DNA of 64,000 nt, from contig NC_072469.1 of the NCBI RefSeq assembly GCF_027596085.1, positions 19,594,281 to 19,658,280 of the forward strand, in the 5' to 3' direction. Under the pieces are notes generated by a model that was not told the origin of the DNA, ran no database searches, and was given only the letters and a program-made list of their open reading frames with translations. The translations under genes and the position numbers were made by a program. This DNA is from Anoplopoma fimbria (taxonomy: Eukaryota > Chordata > Actinopteri > Perciformes > Anoplopomatidae). Numbering within the stretch: the stretch's first letter is position 1; each line of letters begins with the position of its first letter. Positions 40,201 through 54,700 of the stretch are shown piece after piece.

Positions 40201-43200
40201 GGTGGAAGCTACAAGGAGCTGTGCAGGGAATTATGTAAGATTAACAAACTGTGGTGGTGCTGGCCAGCACAGTGAAATTAGCTCCACATAAGCCAACTGC
40301 AACATAAAAGTAATTTGTACATAAATGCATCAATAATTCTAATCTGAGAATAATTGGAGTTATTGATTATTATAAAATACAAATATCTATATATTTTACT
40401 TTTATTTAAGTACATTTTTGAATGCACGACTTGTGCAGGAATATTTCAATACTGTGGTATTGGTTTTAATAAGTGAAAGATCCGACTACTTCTTTCCCCC
40501 TGCAAACCACGTCTACCAAGCGGGAACAAACTGTTATCACAACACTGACTTATAAAGTTAATATATCTCTCATTTGGACTTGTGTTAATGTTCACCCGAT
40601 GAATGTACATCCAAAATTCACTCGTTTAGCTTTACTTATGATCGTTACCAATGCCTGAGGTGAATATCTGTCTCTTTAGCAGCTTTTCCATTATGTTTAA
40701 CAGCTAACCAAGCTAATGCTAGCTAATATCTGCTTACTTTTACTGCCGCCTACTGCTGTTAGCATGAAGCACGTTTATAAGAGCTTTTGTCACAGTCATC
40801 TGTGTCTTCATTTAAGTCATCCTAACTGTATTGTGCAATAAATCTGATTCTATGACAGATTCAGATTATGATGTTCCCTTGATGAGCGCAGAGGAAGGGG
40901 ACCCAGGAGTCTCAGCAGGAAGACCCACAGGTGAAGTACATCTCTGCGTTTGTTAATACCCACTAGTGTGGGAGGTTGTGTGTTAATCTCATGCATGTTG
41001 TTCCTAGGTGTGGATGGTGAGAGCTTCAGTCCGGGAGATGATTCATTTCATGATCCAACACTGCATGAAGATGAGGGGAATAATCTGATAGATTCCAGAC
41101 CATCTGTTGTGATCCAGGAGCCGGTTTTGCTCGATTTACCCAGAGATCCAGCAGACAGAGGCCTTTTTGAGTCCTACACTTTCACCGGTACATTATTCAG
41201 GAAACTCACAGACACAGGTGTCCTCGCTCTATCCGACCATCTCAAGCTTTAGTCATCTTTCTCTCTCTTTCCAGGAATTTCCTCACCTTTGCTCGGCTTC
41301 AGACCGTTCAGTCTGAATCCTGGGAGCAGATACATGTTGGAGATCACTGCCAGTAGGTTTCACACCAACAACTGACAATTTTTTCCAAAATGCAATGTGT
41401 TGTCACAGAAGCCACAATTTCTTGATTTTCCTCACATTTGCTACAGGGCTTTTACATTTTAACCTTTTTTTAAGGGTAAAATCTTACAATTATATTTCAA
41501 TTGTTCTAATTATCTTGTAAGAGTTATGTACAATAGATCTTTGGTTTTCTTGATTGGGGACCACAGTGGTCTCTAATCTCAAAATGATAATTACCTGCAT
41601 TGTGAATATTGAATGGTTGGATCTCAATGCTAATGTCATTGCTGCCTTTTTCAACTCAGAATCTCATAATAGTTTTCTGGGCCGGACTCAGCTATTCTTA
41701 AAAACCAACCCTGCTCCAAAAGGGGTGACGTGCCAGGTCCAACCAGTCAAAGGGATGGAGTTATATACACACTTCAGCATCTTCTGCACCTCAGGGAAAG
41801 AGGTATTTACTGTCTCATAAAGCAAACACACACACACACACACTCTCTACAACTACTTATATTACTTATTTGACCCTGCATAGTTTACCAGATTTGTGTA
41901 ATTTAAGGTCCTTTGTATTTGAGCCATTCACAAGATTTTTTTTTAGTACAGAAAATAATTAAGAAAAAAATAAACTATGCATTAATCATTTTTGGGGGGG
42001 GGATATTTTAGTCCACTCAGTCTTGGCTGCCTCTCAGTTTTTGCATCATACACAGAAACAAGCAACTTGACAAACAAATGTATCCACCTTTTCACTCCAG
42101 CTATGATTTATTTGCACTGTTCACTGCATGCCAACCCTCACATGTTTATGTGTGTGTGCTGAAGGACTTACTGTACGAGTACAGTGTCAGTGTAGGGGAC
42201 GGACCTCCCAGGACGCTGTATAAGGGGAGAGACTTCCAGTACTACTTCAGCCTTCCTTCTGGGGACCCGAATGATGACCATAAAGGTAAACTCATACACA
42301 CAGAGACACTGAATAGTACCTTTTGTAGTGCACAACGATGCATTATCATTAAAACTCATTGCAGAGATTCTCTTTTTCATTCATTGAGTGATTGATTGTT
42401 GTTCCTGTAGTAACTATTTACACAGAGATCAGAAGCAGCATTTATGGGGCGGCATCTAAACCTTGTCCTGTCACCATCCAAGTCCAACCAAGCTTCTTCA
42501 GAGATGCATCTTCTTCTTCCCATCTTGATCCTGATCTGGAGCTGTAAGAATCACAATGCCATCACATCAAGTCGGGTTTATGGATATGTCTATGTTGCAG
42601 GATATTGTTAGAGGAGTTCTCTGTATATATACTACAGTACAAGGTATACTAGTTTTAGCAAACCATAGAACAAATTTTGTGTTGCCACAAGAGTTTTGCA
42701 GTACATATTAACAAGTTACTGTCTTAATATTTAAACATTATATTGTTGTGTCAGTAATATCTCTTTCTCTCCAGTTCAGAGTCAGGTCTGAGGAACCTCT
42801 CAGCTCTGGTGTGTCTTGGAAACAGTGTGGAGATTCGTAACTACGTCAGTCTTCTCTCCAGCATTCTCAACAGACTCAGTCTAGACCCTAAGGTCAACAC
42901 ACACGCACAGAGACGCACACGCAATGTGCTCATTTGCACGATGTGTGAGCTTGAGAGCACTGGAGAGGTACACACAGACCTATACTAAACCTCAAGATTA
43001 ATAGAACCACGTCTTTGATTTCAACAAATCTATCCTTTACTCTATATTCCCGTTTCTCAGTCATAGTTAGACTTCAACAAATGTTTAACAGCATTTTAAT
43101 TACATTTAATCCTAGGCAGCAATGGTGGACAACATCTGCATTCTGAAAAACCTTTTAGAAGTTACAAGTCAGGTAGGTGAAAGGTTTTACTTTCATTGAC

Positions 43201-45633
43201 AAAGAGACACTCATGGATACATGCTGAAAGATGAAAATTGTTTCTTATACAACACTCAATCCTGTCTAGGTGACATTAGTGAGTGCAAGACGAGTGACCG
43301 TCCACGTTCAGCTCATCTCAGAACAGTTTTTGGATTCCAGTGCTTCAGTCTGGCACTCACAAAAGACACTCAACACCCTGGTGGCCCTGCTCTCATACAG
43401 CCTGCAAGCTGCTCTCACTAGTAATGACTTCACATCTGAAATGTCCACCAGTGATGACATTATACAGTCATTAGAGTCAGACCCACATGATGAAATACAG
43501 GACTCAACCAGTGGTATTTACATGGAACAAGGATTATCGGTTTCAACAAAGCAGGCGCTGCAGCTTGTAGCTGATATTCTCCAGACTGCTTCAGACCTGA
43601 TGCTGGTGAGAGAAGACAAACATGTTGATATCGACTCATGAACTTGCATGTTTTCCTATTTGTACCTCTATTAATCCCTCAACTGTCACACTTTTTCTTT
43701 TCGGAAGTACATCTTGACCCATGAGGCTTATGAATACAGAGTCAACACTGGTCTTCTCGCCTTATATGCCACATACCTCAACCAAACCTCCACGGTCCTC
43801 AGCAGTGGCTCCACCACCTTCTACATGCCCGACTCCCTGATCCAGCTCCTGTTTGTTCATCGCAGTAGAGAGACTGAAAGAAGACTGCATCGGCCGTGTG
43901 TGCTCAGCGTGCTGACCGAGCTCACCCACAGCCCTTACACCTGGGCCCACTATCCTGGAACGGTGAGACTGGCATGATATGATGACACTTAATGAATAAA
44001 CAGTAAGGCATTGCTCTCATTTTCCTCTGCTGATTTCCAGCTAAGTGGACCAGTGGTTGACCTCAGTCTATACAAGTGCAGCACGAGGAGAAAGATCCCT
44101 GTTCGCTCCCTCATTCAGCCAATAAACATCGAGCTGAAACAACCACCTAGAAACGTATGACACTGTTTCTTCTTTTCTGCTTTCTATAAGTTGACTCCAT
44201 TTGCACCATTTCACTACAGTAGAGCACATTGTTAAATGAGAGTGGGTGACCATGTGATCAAATCCAATCTACAGAAGAGCTCTGTGACTGAGTACATCCT
44301 CCTACGCAGCCAGGTCAACTACCACACCTTTAATATTACCCAGGAGCACTTGCAGCAGGCCATCCAGCTGAGCGTGGTGTTCTTGCAGCCGCTTAACAAG
44401 GTGTTTCCCATCATGCTGCTCTTCAGGTAGACTTGTGGTGACTTGGAAAAGATTTAAAGTTATTACTGTCTGATAGTTAGAGCAACATAATACCACAATG
44501 TAAAACTTTTGATTATTTTTTGAGGCAAGAATGTGACACCAAACCAATAGTCTTTGTTGTGGCAGGATGTTTGAGAGGCCGACTCCCAGCATGCACCATC
44601 TGCACAGGATTCACCACTGGGACAGCAACACCACACGGTTCACTCTGCCCCCATCCTACCTCAGTGGTAAGCAATTTCTTGATTCCATCTTTCAGTTTTA
44701 AGCTCAGTCATTCCTCCAGTGTTATTCACTAACTAATAACAATAACAAATTATGCTTATTATAGATTTAATAATTTTGTTACATATCCCTTTCCTCCTGA
44801 TGTTTCCATCTGGTGCAGTACCAATCCTTCTAGAACGAATCTATCAAATACATTATTCACGAAAAAGCTTTTTATATTTTAAATACAGTTTTGACACAGA
44901 ATAAAGACGGCTTTAGCAATGTGTAAAACAGACGGAAAAACTTATGTGTCACATCATTTTAAATTTAAGTAAGAGCACTTATTACAGAACAGCGATTTAT
45001 TTGTTTTCATAGTTCTTAAGCTAATTTGCAATTCTGTTCCTAGATGGGGCCCACAAAAGTCAACAAGAAAATGCACAGAAAATGGCACAAAACTCAAACA
45101 ATGATACAATAAAACTATCAGCAGTTAATAACTTACTTGACTAATTGACTAATCCATGTTAATAATCATAAGGTTAAAAGCCTATTTGCTGTGTTTTTTG
45201 TGACTGGACAAGGATGATTAGTTGATTAGTAAGGGTCTCAAACAACAATTGCACCATTTTCCGCTGGAATAGATATAGTAATCCATTCATCCATCTAATA
45301 TTTACATGTTTTGAAATTTCTCATGTACTCTCTATACTTTTTTACATTCAAAAAACTGGATTGCCAAAATCCTTATATTTCTAGCTGCAGGTGTTGGTCA
45401 CCTGGCCTTGCTGAATGCTGACTTTGGGAAAACACCCAGACACAAGCACCTAAATGAACAGGTAAGCTACAGCCTCACAGTGGACAGCAGCCTGTGTTTG
45501 TCTTGGGATGGCCACCAGGGGGCCTGGACACACCACGGCTGCAGGACACAGCAAGCAGACTCAGCTACTGCAGTCAACTGCAGGTAAGGCAGGGATTAAG
45601 TTTGTGTGGGCATGAAAACATAAGGCCTCCACA

Positions 45634-45731
<98 letters not shown>

Positions 45732-48700
45732 AGAAGTAACATAAATCAATAACTTCTTGCTTGTTGGTGTTTGCTGTCTCAGTTGTCACCAGTTGAGGCC
45801 GCTGACTGTGGTGCAGAAGCAGATCCAGAGCAGCCATGACACAACCAGTCTGGACCCGTTTCTAAGGTGACCTAACCCTCCTTAGACTTATTTAACCAGA
45901 GAAAACAAAATCTCCTGGTTACTAATTATGCAACAGTAATCTGGACCTTGTACGCTTGAACGCATGGTCCAGTAAAACACATATAGTATAATAATCATTT
46001 GGGGATCCATTTGAAATGTAAAAAAATGCCAAAGTAATTAGATAAAAGTATTTCATGTTTTTTTTTGCTTCTAGATTGTCTTCGTATTCGAGAAGCAGAC
46101 ATTTGCTCCACTCCATCATTCTGTTCTCTCTCCCTCTCTGTCACCTTAGTGTTTCCAATGACCTGACTGTGCTGGTAGTGCTGGTGTTCTGTGTATGTCT
46201 TTACATCCTGGGGTTGGTGGTGTGTAAGAGAGCTGATGTTGTCTCTGAATGGAATCAGAGAGTACACTACATTTCTGACAACTCTCCCTGTGACCCATAT
46301 CTTTATGCTGTTACAATCCACACTGGTCTCTGCTCTGCAGCCTGCATGAGTGCAAAGGTGAGATAGTTTGTTGTTTCTTTGAACCAGCAGCATTTGTCAC
46401 ATTGCTTTTAACTGCACCTGAAAGTGATATCATGTTGATGTATCATAAAGTAACTGACATGGTTCGTAAAGATCAACTTCAAAGTTAATCTTTTACTAAA
46501 TTTAATAGGATTTAACGTTTAACAAGACATAGGGGCAGAAATTCAGAAAAGCCGGCGTTTTGAGCAATGCTGCTTAATATGTATTTCTTTCCATTGTCAT
46601 TTTGCGTCATATTAAGTAGCAGAAGGGAGTTGTTGTTCCACACAACATGCATATGTTGGTGGTAGTGGGTTTAGCTTTATACATCCATTGTTTAAGTGGT
46701 TGTAGTTCAGTAAGTCTTGCTTCTTTGTAGTTAAATTACACCACTTGTCATCATGGTGAGCGTGTGAACTTGTGAACTGTTAACAGGAAGCTAGTTAGCT
46801 TTCTTGCCTGGCAGTGTTTTGTGCAGGTGAAAACAAGAAACTTCTGCTCTCTAATCTGCAAGTTGCTCTTTAAATAATGTGTCATGAGGCTTGTGGTTTG
46901 GATAATGTCTTCATCGAAATGAATCCGTTCACAGCACTTTGTTGCCAAGATATTCTTGCTGTGAAGTGTCTGTCTCCCTTCATGAAACTTTTGTAATGTC
47001 TGCTATAAGGCTCTGGTGAGGTCTAGTGCATGGATGGATTCATACTATAATGTTGTGCTTCTATAAGAGTAAAAATAACTTCCTCTTCTTATTTATTACC
47101 CAAAGCTTTTCTCAGTAGAGGACTTCCTTATCTCAATTCCCTTTGTCTTATTTATGGTCAACCAGACATAAATACACACATATATAACAGAGTAATTAGC
47201 ACACATGTTTTTATAGTGGGATGTTGAAACTTAATGCAGTTGACTCTGGGTGCTTTACAGCTGACTTTATACAACAAAAAATTAGAAGAAGATGCACATG
47301 GAGAAAACTTCCCTGATTTACAATCTTTGAACAAATACATCTTTTGTTAAAACAGACAATGATATTCAAACATATAACATAGTGACGATGCAGTCATTTG
47401 GATGCTGATAGTCAACAGGCTTTGAATTCTAGTAGAATCAGTAACTGCTAAATAACATAGTCATTGCCTAACTTAATAACAGAATATTGATGTCACACTG
47501 CACCCTGCTGCCCTGAATATGCGGTGAACACATTTAAGGTATCATATATATATATATATATATATCTCATTAGTATATATTCTTAGAATTATTTTTACAC
47601 ATAATACACATACATAACATAATACACAACTTTTGCTTTTCAATGATATTTGTAAATTACCTGTATTCACTCTCTTGATTTCCTCTGTCTTGTCACTTGA
47701 GCACGTATTGGTTGGTTTTCCAGATTTGGATTTAACTAAGTTATCCTTATAAAAGTCAATTCTTGTAGTAATGTCTTTGGAAAACCTTTTTTCTACATGT
47801 TTATCAGGTTTACATAGTGCTGAAGGGGGAAGATGGGTTCTCACAGACAAGAGAACTACAAGTCCCTGGATGCACTCTGTTCAGGAGGAACTCTCAAGAC
47901 ACCTTTATATTAAGGTAATCCAAATATCTCCTACTTTTAACAAGACAAAAAAATAAGGTGTTCTTCTTTTGGGTTTTCCACATAAAATCAATACACTTAA
48001 CACCACACATTTACTGTATTATACTTAGAGTAGCTTTACATTTGGTTTGGTCATTCATAAACACTTAAATGTATTCTCCGTCTCTGACGCCACAGTGCAG
48101 CAGACAGCCTGGGCCCAGTGTGGGGGGTTCACATCTGGCATGACAACTCTGGACCCTCCCCCAACTGGTACCTCAAACAAGTGGAGGTATCCGAGGTAAA
48201 GTCCACCTGTTGAGTGTTTGTAAATGTGTTCTGTCTTCTGTGTGTGGACTTTTACTTTGACCATCAAGATGGGTTTTGGTCTACTTTTGATACAGGTGAG
48301 CAGAGGGCATGTGAAAGGACGTGTTTGGCTCTTTGTGGGTCAGTGCTGGTTGGCTGTGAACCAAGCTGATGGCCGGGTGGAGAGAAGGCTGCGTGTTTGC
48401 ACTCATGCAATAGGCTTTGCTAAGGTAAAGACGCTCAGGCACACAAATGAACAATCAGTCACAAAAACAAACAAAACATATTTTAATCTCTTCTCTCATG
48501 TGGTCCTGGATCTCCACCTGTATGCTTGCAGATGTTGTGTCTCAAGCTATCCGACTACTTGGCCGACTACCACATCTGGATATCACTTTACACCTGCCCC
48601 TGCCCTAACTCCTTCACACACACTCAGAGACTTAGCGTTAGCCTTCTGCTACTGTTGGGATACGCATGTGTCAACGCAGTAATCATATCACAAATGAATA

Positions 48701-51700
48701 ATCGGGTAGGTTAAAAAAAAAACTAAAAAAACTTCAGAGCTCAAAATTTGGTGCATGACAGTTTCAAAGCATCTTTCCCATAATGCTGTTGTTCCTGATC
48801 ACTTGTTTGCAGTTGCCATTCGAGCTGGGCATTATAGATCTGTCAGCTGTTTCTCTGACCACAGGAGTATTAAGTGTGGTGGCAGCATTGCCTGTAGCAG
48901 CAATTATATCTTTCCTGTTCCGACTGCGTGAGGTCAAGCTGATGGGATCAGTAGTCCAACACACGAACAGGAGACATACTGAAAAGGACCCTTTTGGAGG
49001 TTTGTAATTAAATGGAGCTACACACATAATTTCTCCTCTTTCTTATGGACAATGAAAATGATGCCCAACTAGATCACATCAAAATGTCAATTTTTCATCT
49101 GTCAATTTGAATCTTACACAATTAATCTGCTTTATCCATGATCCATTCTTTTTTATTTACTCTTTTTACATTTTCTTCTTCTCTTTTCTTGTCTCCTTAC
49201 ATCCCTTTCCCTTATTATATAATTTGGTCTCTTCACAGAAGCCATTTCGTTAAATGACAGTGTATTCGAGCCCCATCTCTATTGGAGCAGTCTTCAGCAG
49301 TGGGCTCAGGAAACCTGGAGGAAGAAATACCAGGTTACATCTTTTTCTGTTTTCTCTTTTATTCTCTCTCATTCCATTTCTTTGTCTTTGTTCTCACAAC
49401 ATTTCCCATCCCCAACTGTCCCTTCTTCTTGTGTTTATAGGCCACAGACCTGCTGTCAGTGTCAACTACAATTCTGGAAAATAAAAACACAGTTAACAAA
49501 CCTGAAATCCAATCAGATGTTGTCACAAGAAAGGAGGACTCTCTTGAAGTTAAGAACTACATCGGACCAATGCTTCAAAATGTGTTGTTAATTACTGAGA
49601 GAAACAATGTTGATCAACCACCTGGGGGAAAAGAGGTCGATATTTTAAATGAAAGCAACAGGTTTCCTGGAACCGAAGGAGCTAATTTGTCCGGACCAAG
49701 GGATGGAGGTCATGCTTTTCAGAAGGAAGAAGATCATCAAGGGAACTTTTCTTCGGACTGCAGCTTAAAGGAAGACCGCTATCACCAGGCAGCGTGGCCA
49801 GCACACGACATCGACAAGTTGAAAGGGAGAGAATTGAGACCGCTATCTCAGTGGTCTCACTATCTGGCCTGGACACTGTGTCTGCTGTTGTCCCTCACCT
49901 GCCTTGTGCTTTCTGCAGTGCTGGGATTGAGGTAGTAGATGTGTGATGGCATTAAATTGATGATTATGAAAACATATGAATTGTGTGAAGCCATTGGTGT
50001 GGATTATGCTTAATTTATGTATTATTAATACTGACTTTTTGAAACATTATGTATATCTCATGTTATAACTGTATGTCTCAGAGTCAAAACTATGTATACC
50101 TGTGTGTTTTCATGTGTCAGGTTCAGCAGCAGCAAAGTTCTGCTATGGATACACTCTCTTTTCTTCTCCCTGGTGTTTTGCATCTTCCTCATCCAGCCAG
50201 CTGTGGTAAACTAATTCCTGCCTTTTTGTAAAAAATATTTCACATAAAGAAACCTATAAACCTTAATCCTGCAGTAGAATTACCTAGATGATAAATGCAA
50301 TTTATTTTTAACTAGATTTAACTCTTTGCACTGGACATTAAACATGTTATTTTCCTTTTCCAGATTATCACAATGGCAGTGACTGTTTCCTTTTGGCACA
50401 GGAAAAGATCAGACTTTCATAGCTTGTTCAGTATAAGAGAGATTGAGAAAGACACTTCAAAACTGTGGAGCCACAATGGTGCTAAGCAACCAGCAGAGCA
50501 GTTTGGGACATCTACCTTTCCACAGGAAAGAGGCTCGTATCTTGAAAAGGTATAAGCAAAAACGATTCTATTTTATTCTGTTCTCATACTACATTCGTTT
50601 CTATTAAAACATATATTCAATTATATCTGATTAACAGCTGCTTGGAGCTCGTCAGCGAGCCCGGTACCTCCATCTTGTGCGCCCACCAACACCATCAGAG
50701 CTGAGGAAAACCTCTGGGAAGAAAAGAAGAGAGACACTTATCCATTACACTCTCAGGTGTGTCTGTGTGTTTTTGTGTATGTGTGCACCTGTTTGTATAT
50801 GATTTAAAGCTGTGTAAGGAATTATCCCCGCTTTTCATGCAGGGATTTATCACTCTGTGGCTCCATGCTTTTCCTGATGCTGTGTATAAGTTATGGGACC
50901 TCATTCACTGAGCATTACCACCTCAATAAAGCTGTCAGAAAACAGTTTCTAAGGTAACGTGCACACACATGCTCTCTCTTTCTTTGTACTTATTGCTGTC
51001 TGTAACACTCAAAATCATACTTTATCTTTCAACAGTGGCCATGATAAAGCATTTATGTCCATACAAAAGCATGAGCACTGGTGGAGGTGGGCAGAGAGCA
51101 GTCTCCTTAATATACTTTACAAGAATACGTCATCCACAACTGCGGTAAGCTACAAAAGGTCTGCAGTCATTCACCACTCCACTAAAGTTTATAAATACAA
51201 TGAAAAGGATTCATCTAACCAATGCTATTTAATGAAAATATGAAAAGAATTTACCTTGACCATGTATGCAAGTCTCTACAACCCACTGAAGAAATGTCCC
51301 TTTGAAGGGAAAAATCTTCATTTGTATTTCATCATTATAAAACAAAAACAAATTTTCACCAACAGTCACACATCTTGATAGGAGAGCCAATCCTGTGCAA
51401 GACGGAGGTGTCCAACTCATTTCAGGGCCAGGTAGGTAACAAAAGGAGAAATGCCTTTACATCTAGTATTATACGACTCTTTTAACCTAAATTCACACTT
51501 TTTTTTTTTACCAAGTATGTGCCATAATAATCTTAGTTACTGGACAATGATTCTGATGATTTTGTTTTATATGTTGGATCGACAAAAAATATGTTTTAAG
51601 GGAAAACTATTCAGATTTTGCACACATTGAAAACATTAAAAAACAGAATGGTAATAGTTTTCCATAATAACGAAATATTGAATATCTTAATATTCTATGA

Positions 51701-54700
51701 CTTGTGAAATAACAGCAAAGCAACCACATATTTTGAATGATCCAGTGCAATACTTTGCTTTAATTTCAAGCAAATAATTTGTCATGTCTTTCCAGCACAT
51801 CATTCAAGACCTTCTCAGGACATCATTGTACTCTGCACTAACTCCCCCTGTAGAGTGCACTGTTTCTCAAACATATATACTTTAGTAGTCCAGTGATAAC
51901 TTTCAAAATCTGTCAAGGTTAAGGATTTGTTACATTAAGAAATTAATAATTATCCTACAGTGCTTTCATTAAGCTAATATTGTGTCATAGTTACTATAAG
52001 TGTAACGTTTGATTTATGATTTGTTCTGACTATGTCACCGTGTACTCTGACAGTCTATGACTACTCAGGTCTTAGTTCCCATGGCAACGCCTCCAAAGAT
52101 GAGTGGTGACCTGGGCTGCTACTTGGGATCAAGTACTACAGTTAGCTTAGGCCACACCAAGTAAGAAACGGGCACACCGTAGAAAATATTGTTATTTGAG
52201 TTTTCATAATGTGATGTCTGCTGAAATGTTTTTTCCTCTGCAGGTCTGATGCTGCGTCCAAACTGAAGCTCCTGCATTCAGGTGTCTGGCTTTGCAGACA
52301 TACTGTGTCCGTCCAATTCACCTTGTTTAGCCCTGCACCCAACTTGTTCACCAGTGTGACCATGCTTATTGAGCAGAGCCCCATCGGGGTGCTGCTGCCC
52401 TCTGCCAAAGTCCAGTCAGTTAGGGTGTATCACACTCCTGCTGTATGGGACTATCTTGTCATGGTGTGCCAGGTAAAATGCTACATTATCTTTTTATCTG
52501 TGACAACAGATCAACTGGTCCTCAACACCATCATAAAAACACTAAGCAGCTGAAAAGCTAAATCTACAGATCAAATATACACAACAAAATATTGTTGATT
52601 GAGTTGCTCTTTAAAGGAAAAACAAGAAGAAGACAACCAACCTTTGTTTTAAGGTTCCTCATGTATTTCTTCCTCCACTCCAGCTCCTCTTCCTTATCTT
52701 GTCCCTGCTGCAACTCTGTGATCAAGTGTACGCTATAGGGCAGCAAGGGCTGATGGGATACTGGAGGACACCTTTTAGCTGTCTGGAAGTGAGTCTCCCA
52801 CATATGCATAAACACACACAGGCAAAAATATGAATACTAACATAGTAATTAATAAAAATATTATAAGACCTTCATGCAAACAGCTTGAAGATACAGTAGA
52901 CTTATGGAAACATGCAGGGGCACGCATACACAATTGGCCACACACAAATGAAAATAAGATTACAATGACCTAGCTTGAAGGTTAAAGTAACCCGTAGCTC
53001 TTAAACCAACAAACCTGTGAAGTTAGAAGGTCAAAGCACACAACATGGTTTTTACTCTAGAGTATAAAATTTACCTGATTATACTTTGACTGCTTTATAA
53101 AAATACCTCACTTTCTCTCTCTCTGTTTTGCAGGTCAGTTTGCTGACAGTATCTTTAGTGTACTATGTTTATTGCATCTATCACTCGATTATTATCTTGG
53201 AGGTTGTGGAGCTGCTCCAGAGACACAGCTACAGAGGACATGTTGACGTCAGCCTCCTGGCCACCTTGGAACAAGTGAGAGAAAGATAGAGACAGGAAAA
53301 CAAATATTTAATGTTGAGAAAAGCAGTTCACTGCCTAACCGGCTTTTTTATTACAGGAAATGAAAGAGCCTCATCTTTAAAGAGATTCTGAGTACTTAAC
53401 ATAATTAAAATGTGACAGAATAAATTACATTTCATACAACTAACTGGTAGAGAAGTCCTTTTGAGATCATAGTGTGGGTTTTAAAAATGACAGCAATAAT
53501 TAAGAAGTATCTTTTGTTTCTAGTATATTCGATCTCTGCGTGGCGTCACGCTGCTGCTTCTCACCATGAAGTGTGTGACTGTGTTGAGAATGAACAGGAC
53601 CTTGGCATCCTCTGCTACACTCCTCACCCGGTCGCTCTCCAGCCTTTTCTGGCCGACGGTAAACTCATTGTTGCAATATCACCAGTTAAGAAAGTTCCTC
53701 ATTCCAATTATTACCTTTTTTTTTAGAGAAAGAGCTAGAGATAGCTCACAGGTATACGTCATAGTTTTCAAGTTATGTATGACTGTTTCATCAGATAGAC
53801 ACATGTTTTGCTTTCTTATGTACTACAATGTGACATAATGACATAATGATAACACCAACTGTTTTATGTCATTAGCCTTATTAATATACTGCACTCTTGT
53901 CCAGTTGGACTTGGGTGATGTATAGAAATGATAAAGGCAATTTTTGTGCATCTCATTAATGCAAATCTTTCTGTGACCTACGCACAAAGGAAATGCTGAC
54001 ATAATTTTTTCTAGATTTTCACCCTCTTAAAGCATAAGCCTAAGACTTGTTTATATGGGTTTTCTTCACTTACAGTCAGGATGTTATTATTCAAAAGTGG
54101 CCATTTGGTAAGAAACAAATAGCAAGCTCACTAAACAGACAGAAAAGATAAAAAAAATGTCTCAATCTTCTTTTCTAGATTTCAGGTCTTATTCTGACGA
54201 TGGCGCTGGCCTGCGTTGGGAATCTCCTGTTCGTACAAACATCCTGGGCCTTCAGCTCACTTCCCCGCTCCCTTCAGACCCTGCTCGGTCACTGCTGGGG
54301 TTTCAGGGCCGTTAGGGATCTTGTCTTTTCTGGCCGTGATTTCCTTTACCGTGGAGTTCTCTATATGTCCTCTGTGGTGTGGAAAGCATTGGTAAATATG
54401 TACTATATAATATAAAGGGTTTTTTACTTTGTAAAATTTGCAACTGAATAAATGGGATTTTTGCATGTAATAAGTCTTCCCACAACTTATTCTCAGTGTT
54501 AGAAACAATCTGTCAGAGTCTATGTCACTGTTGTGTTTGAACAGCCATCCCTCTTTCTCCTAGGTGATAGGTGTGGTGTCCTCATTGGTCAGAAGTGCTA
54601 AAAGATCTCAAAGCTGGGGGAATGTCTTCACCCTAGCAGAATTAACCGACTACATCAGAAGGACTGTCTCTGAGCGCATTGGGCAGCGTAGACTAGCATG

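Larger units (their letters stand above)
45385..45866 (+). other. pkd1l1: pkd1l1 exons 31-32: GPS motif
   Basis: Exons 45385-45583 and 45783-45866. The GPS pattern is visible: CLSWDG, then W-x-x-x-GC (AWTHHGC), then NCSCHQLRPLTVV. The usual cleavage triplet His-Leu-Ser/Thr is replaced by H-Q-L-R-P, so autoproteolysis is not expected. The 199-bp intron between the exons is almost half (CA)n. Confidence 0.88.
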
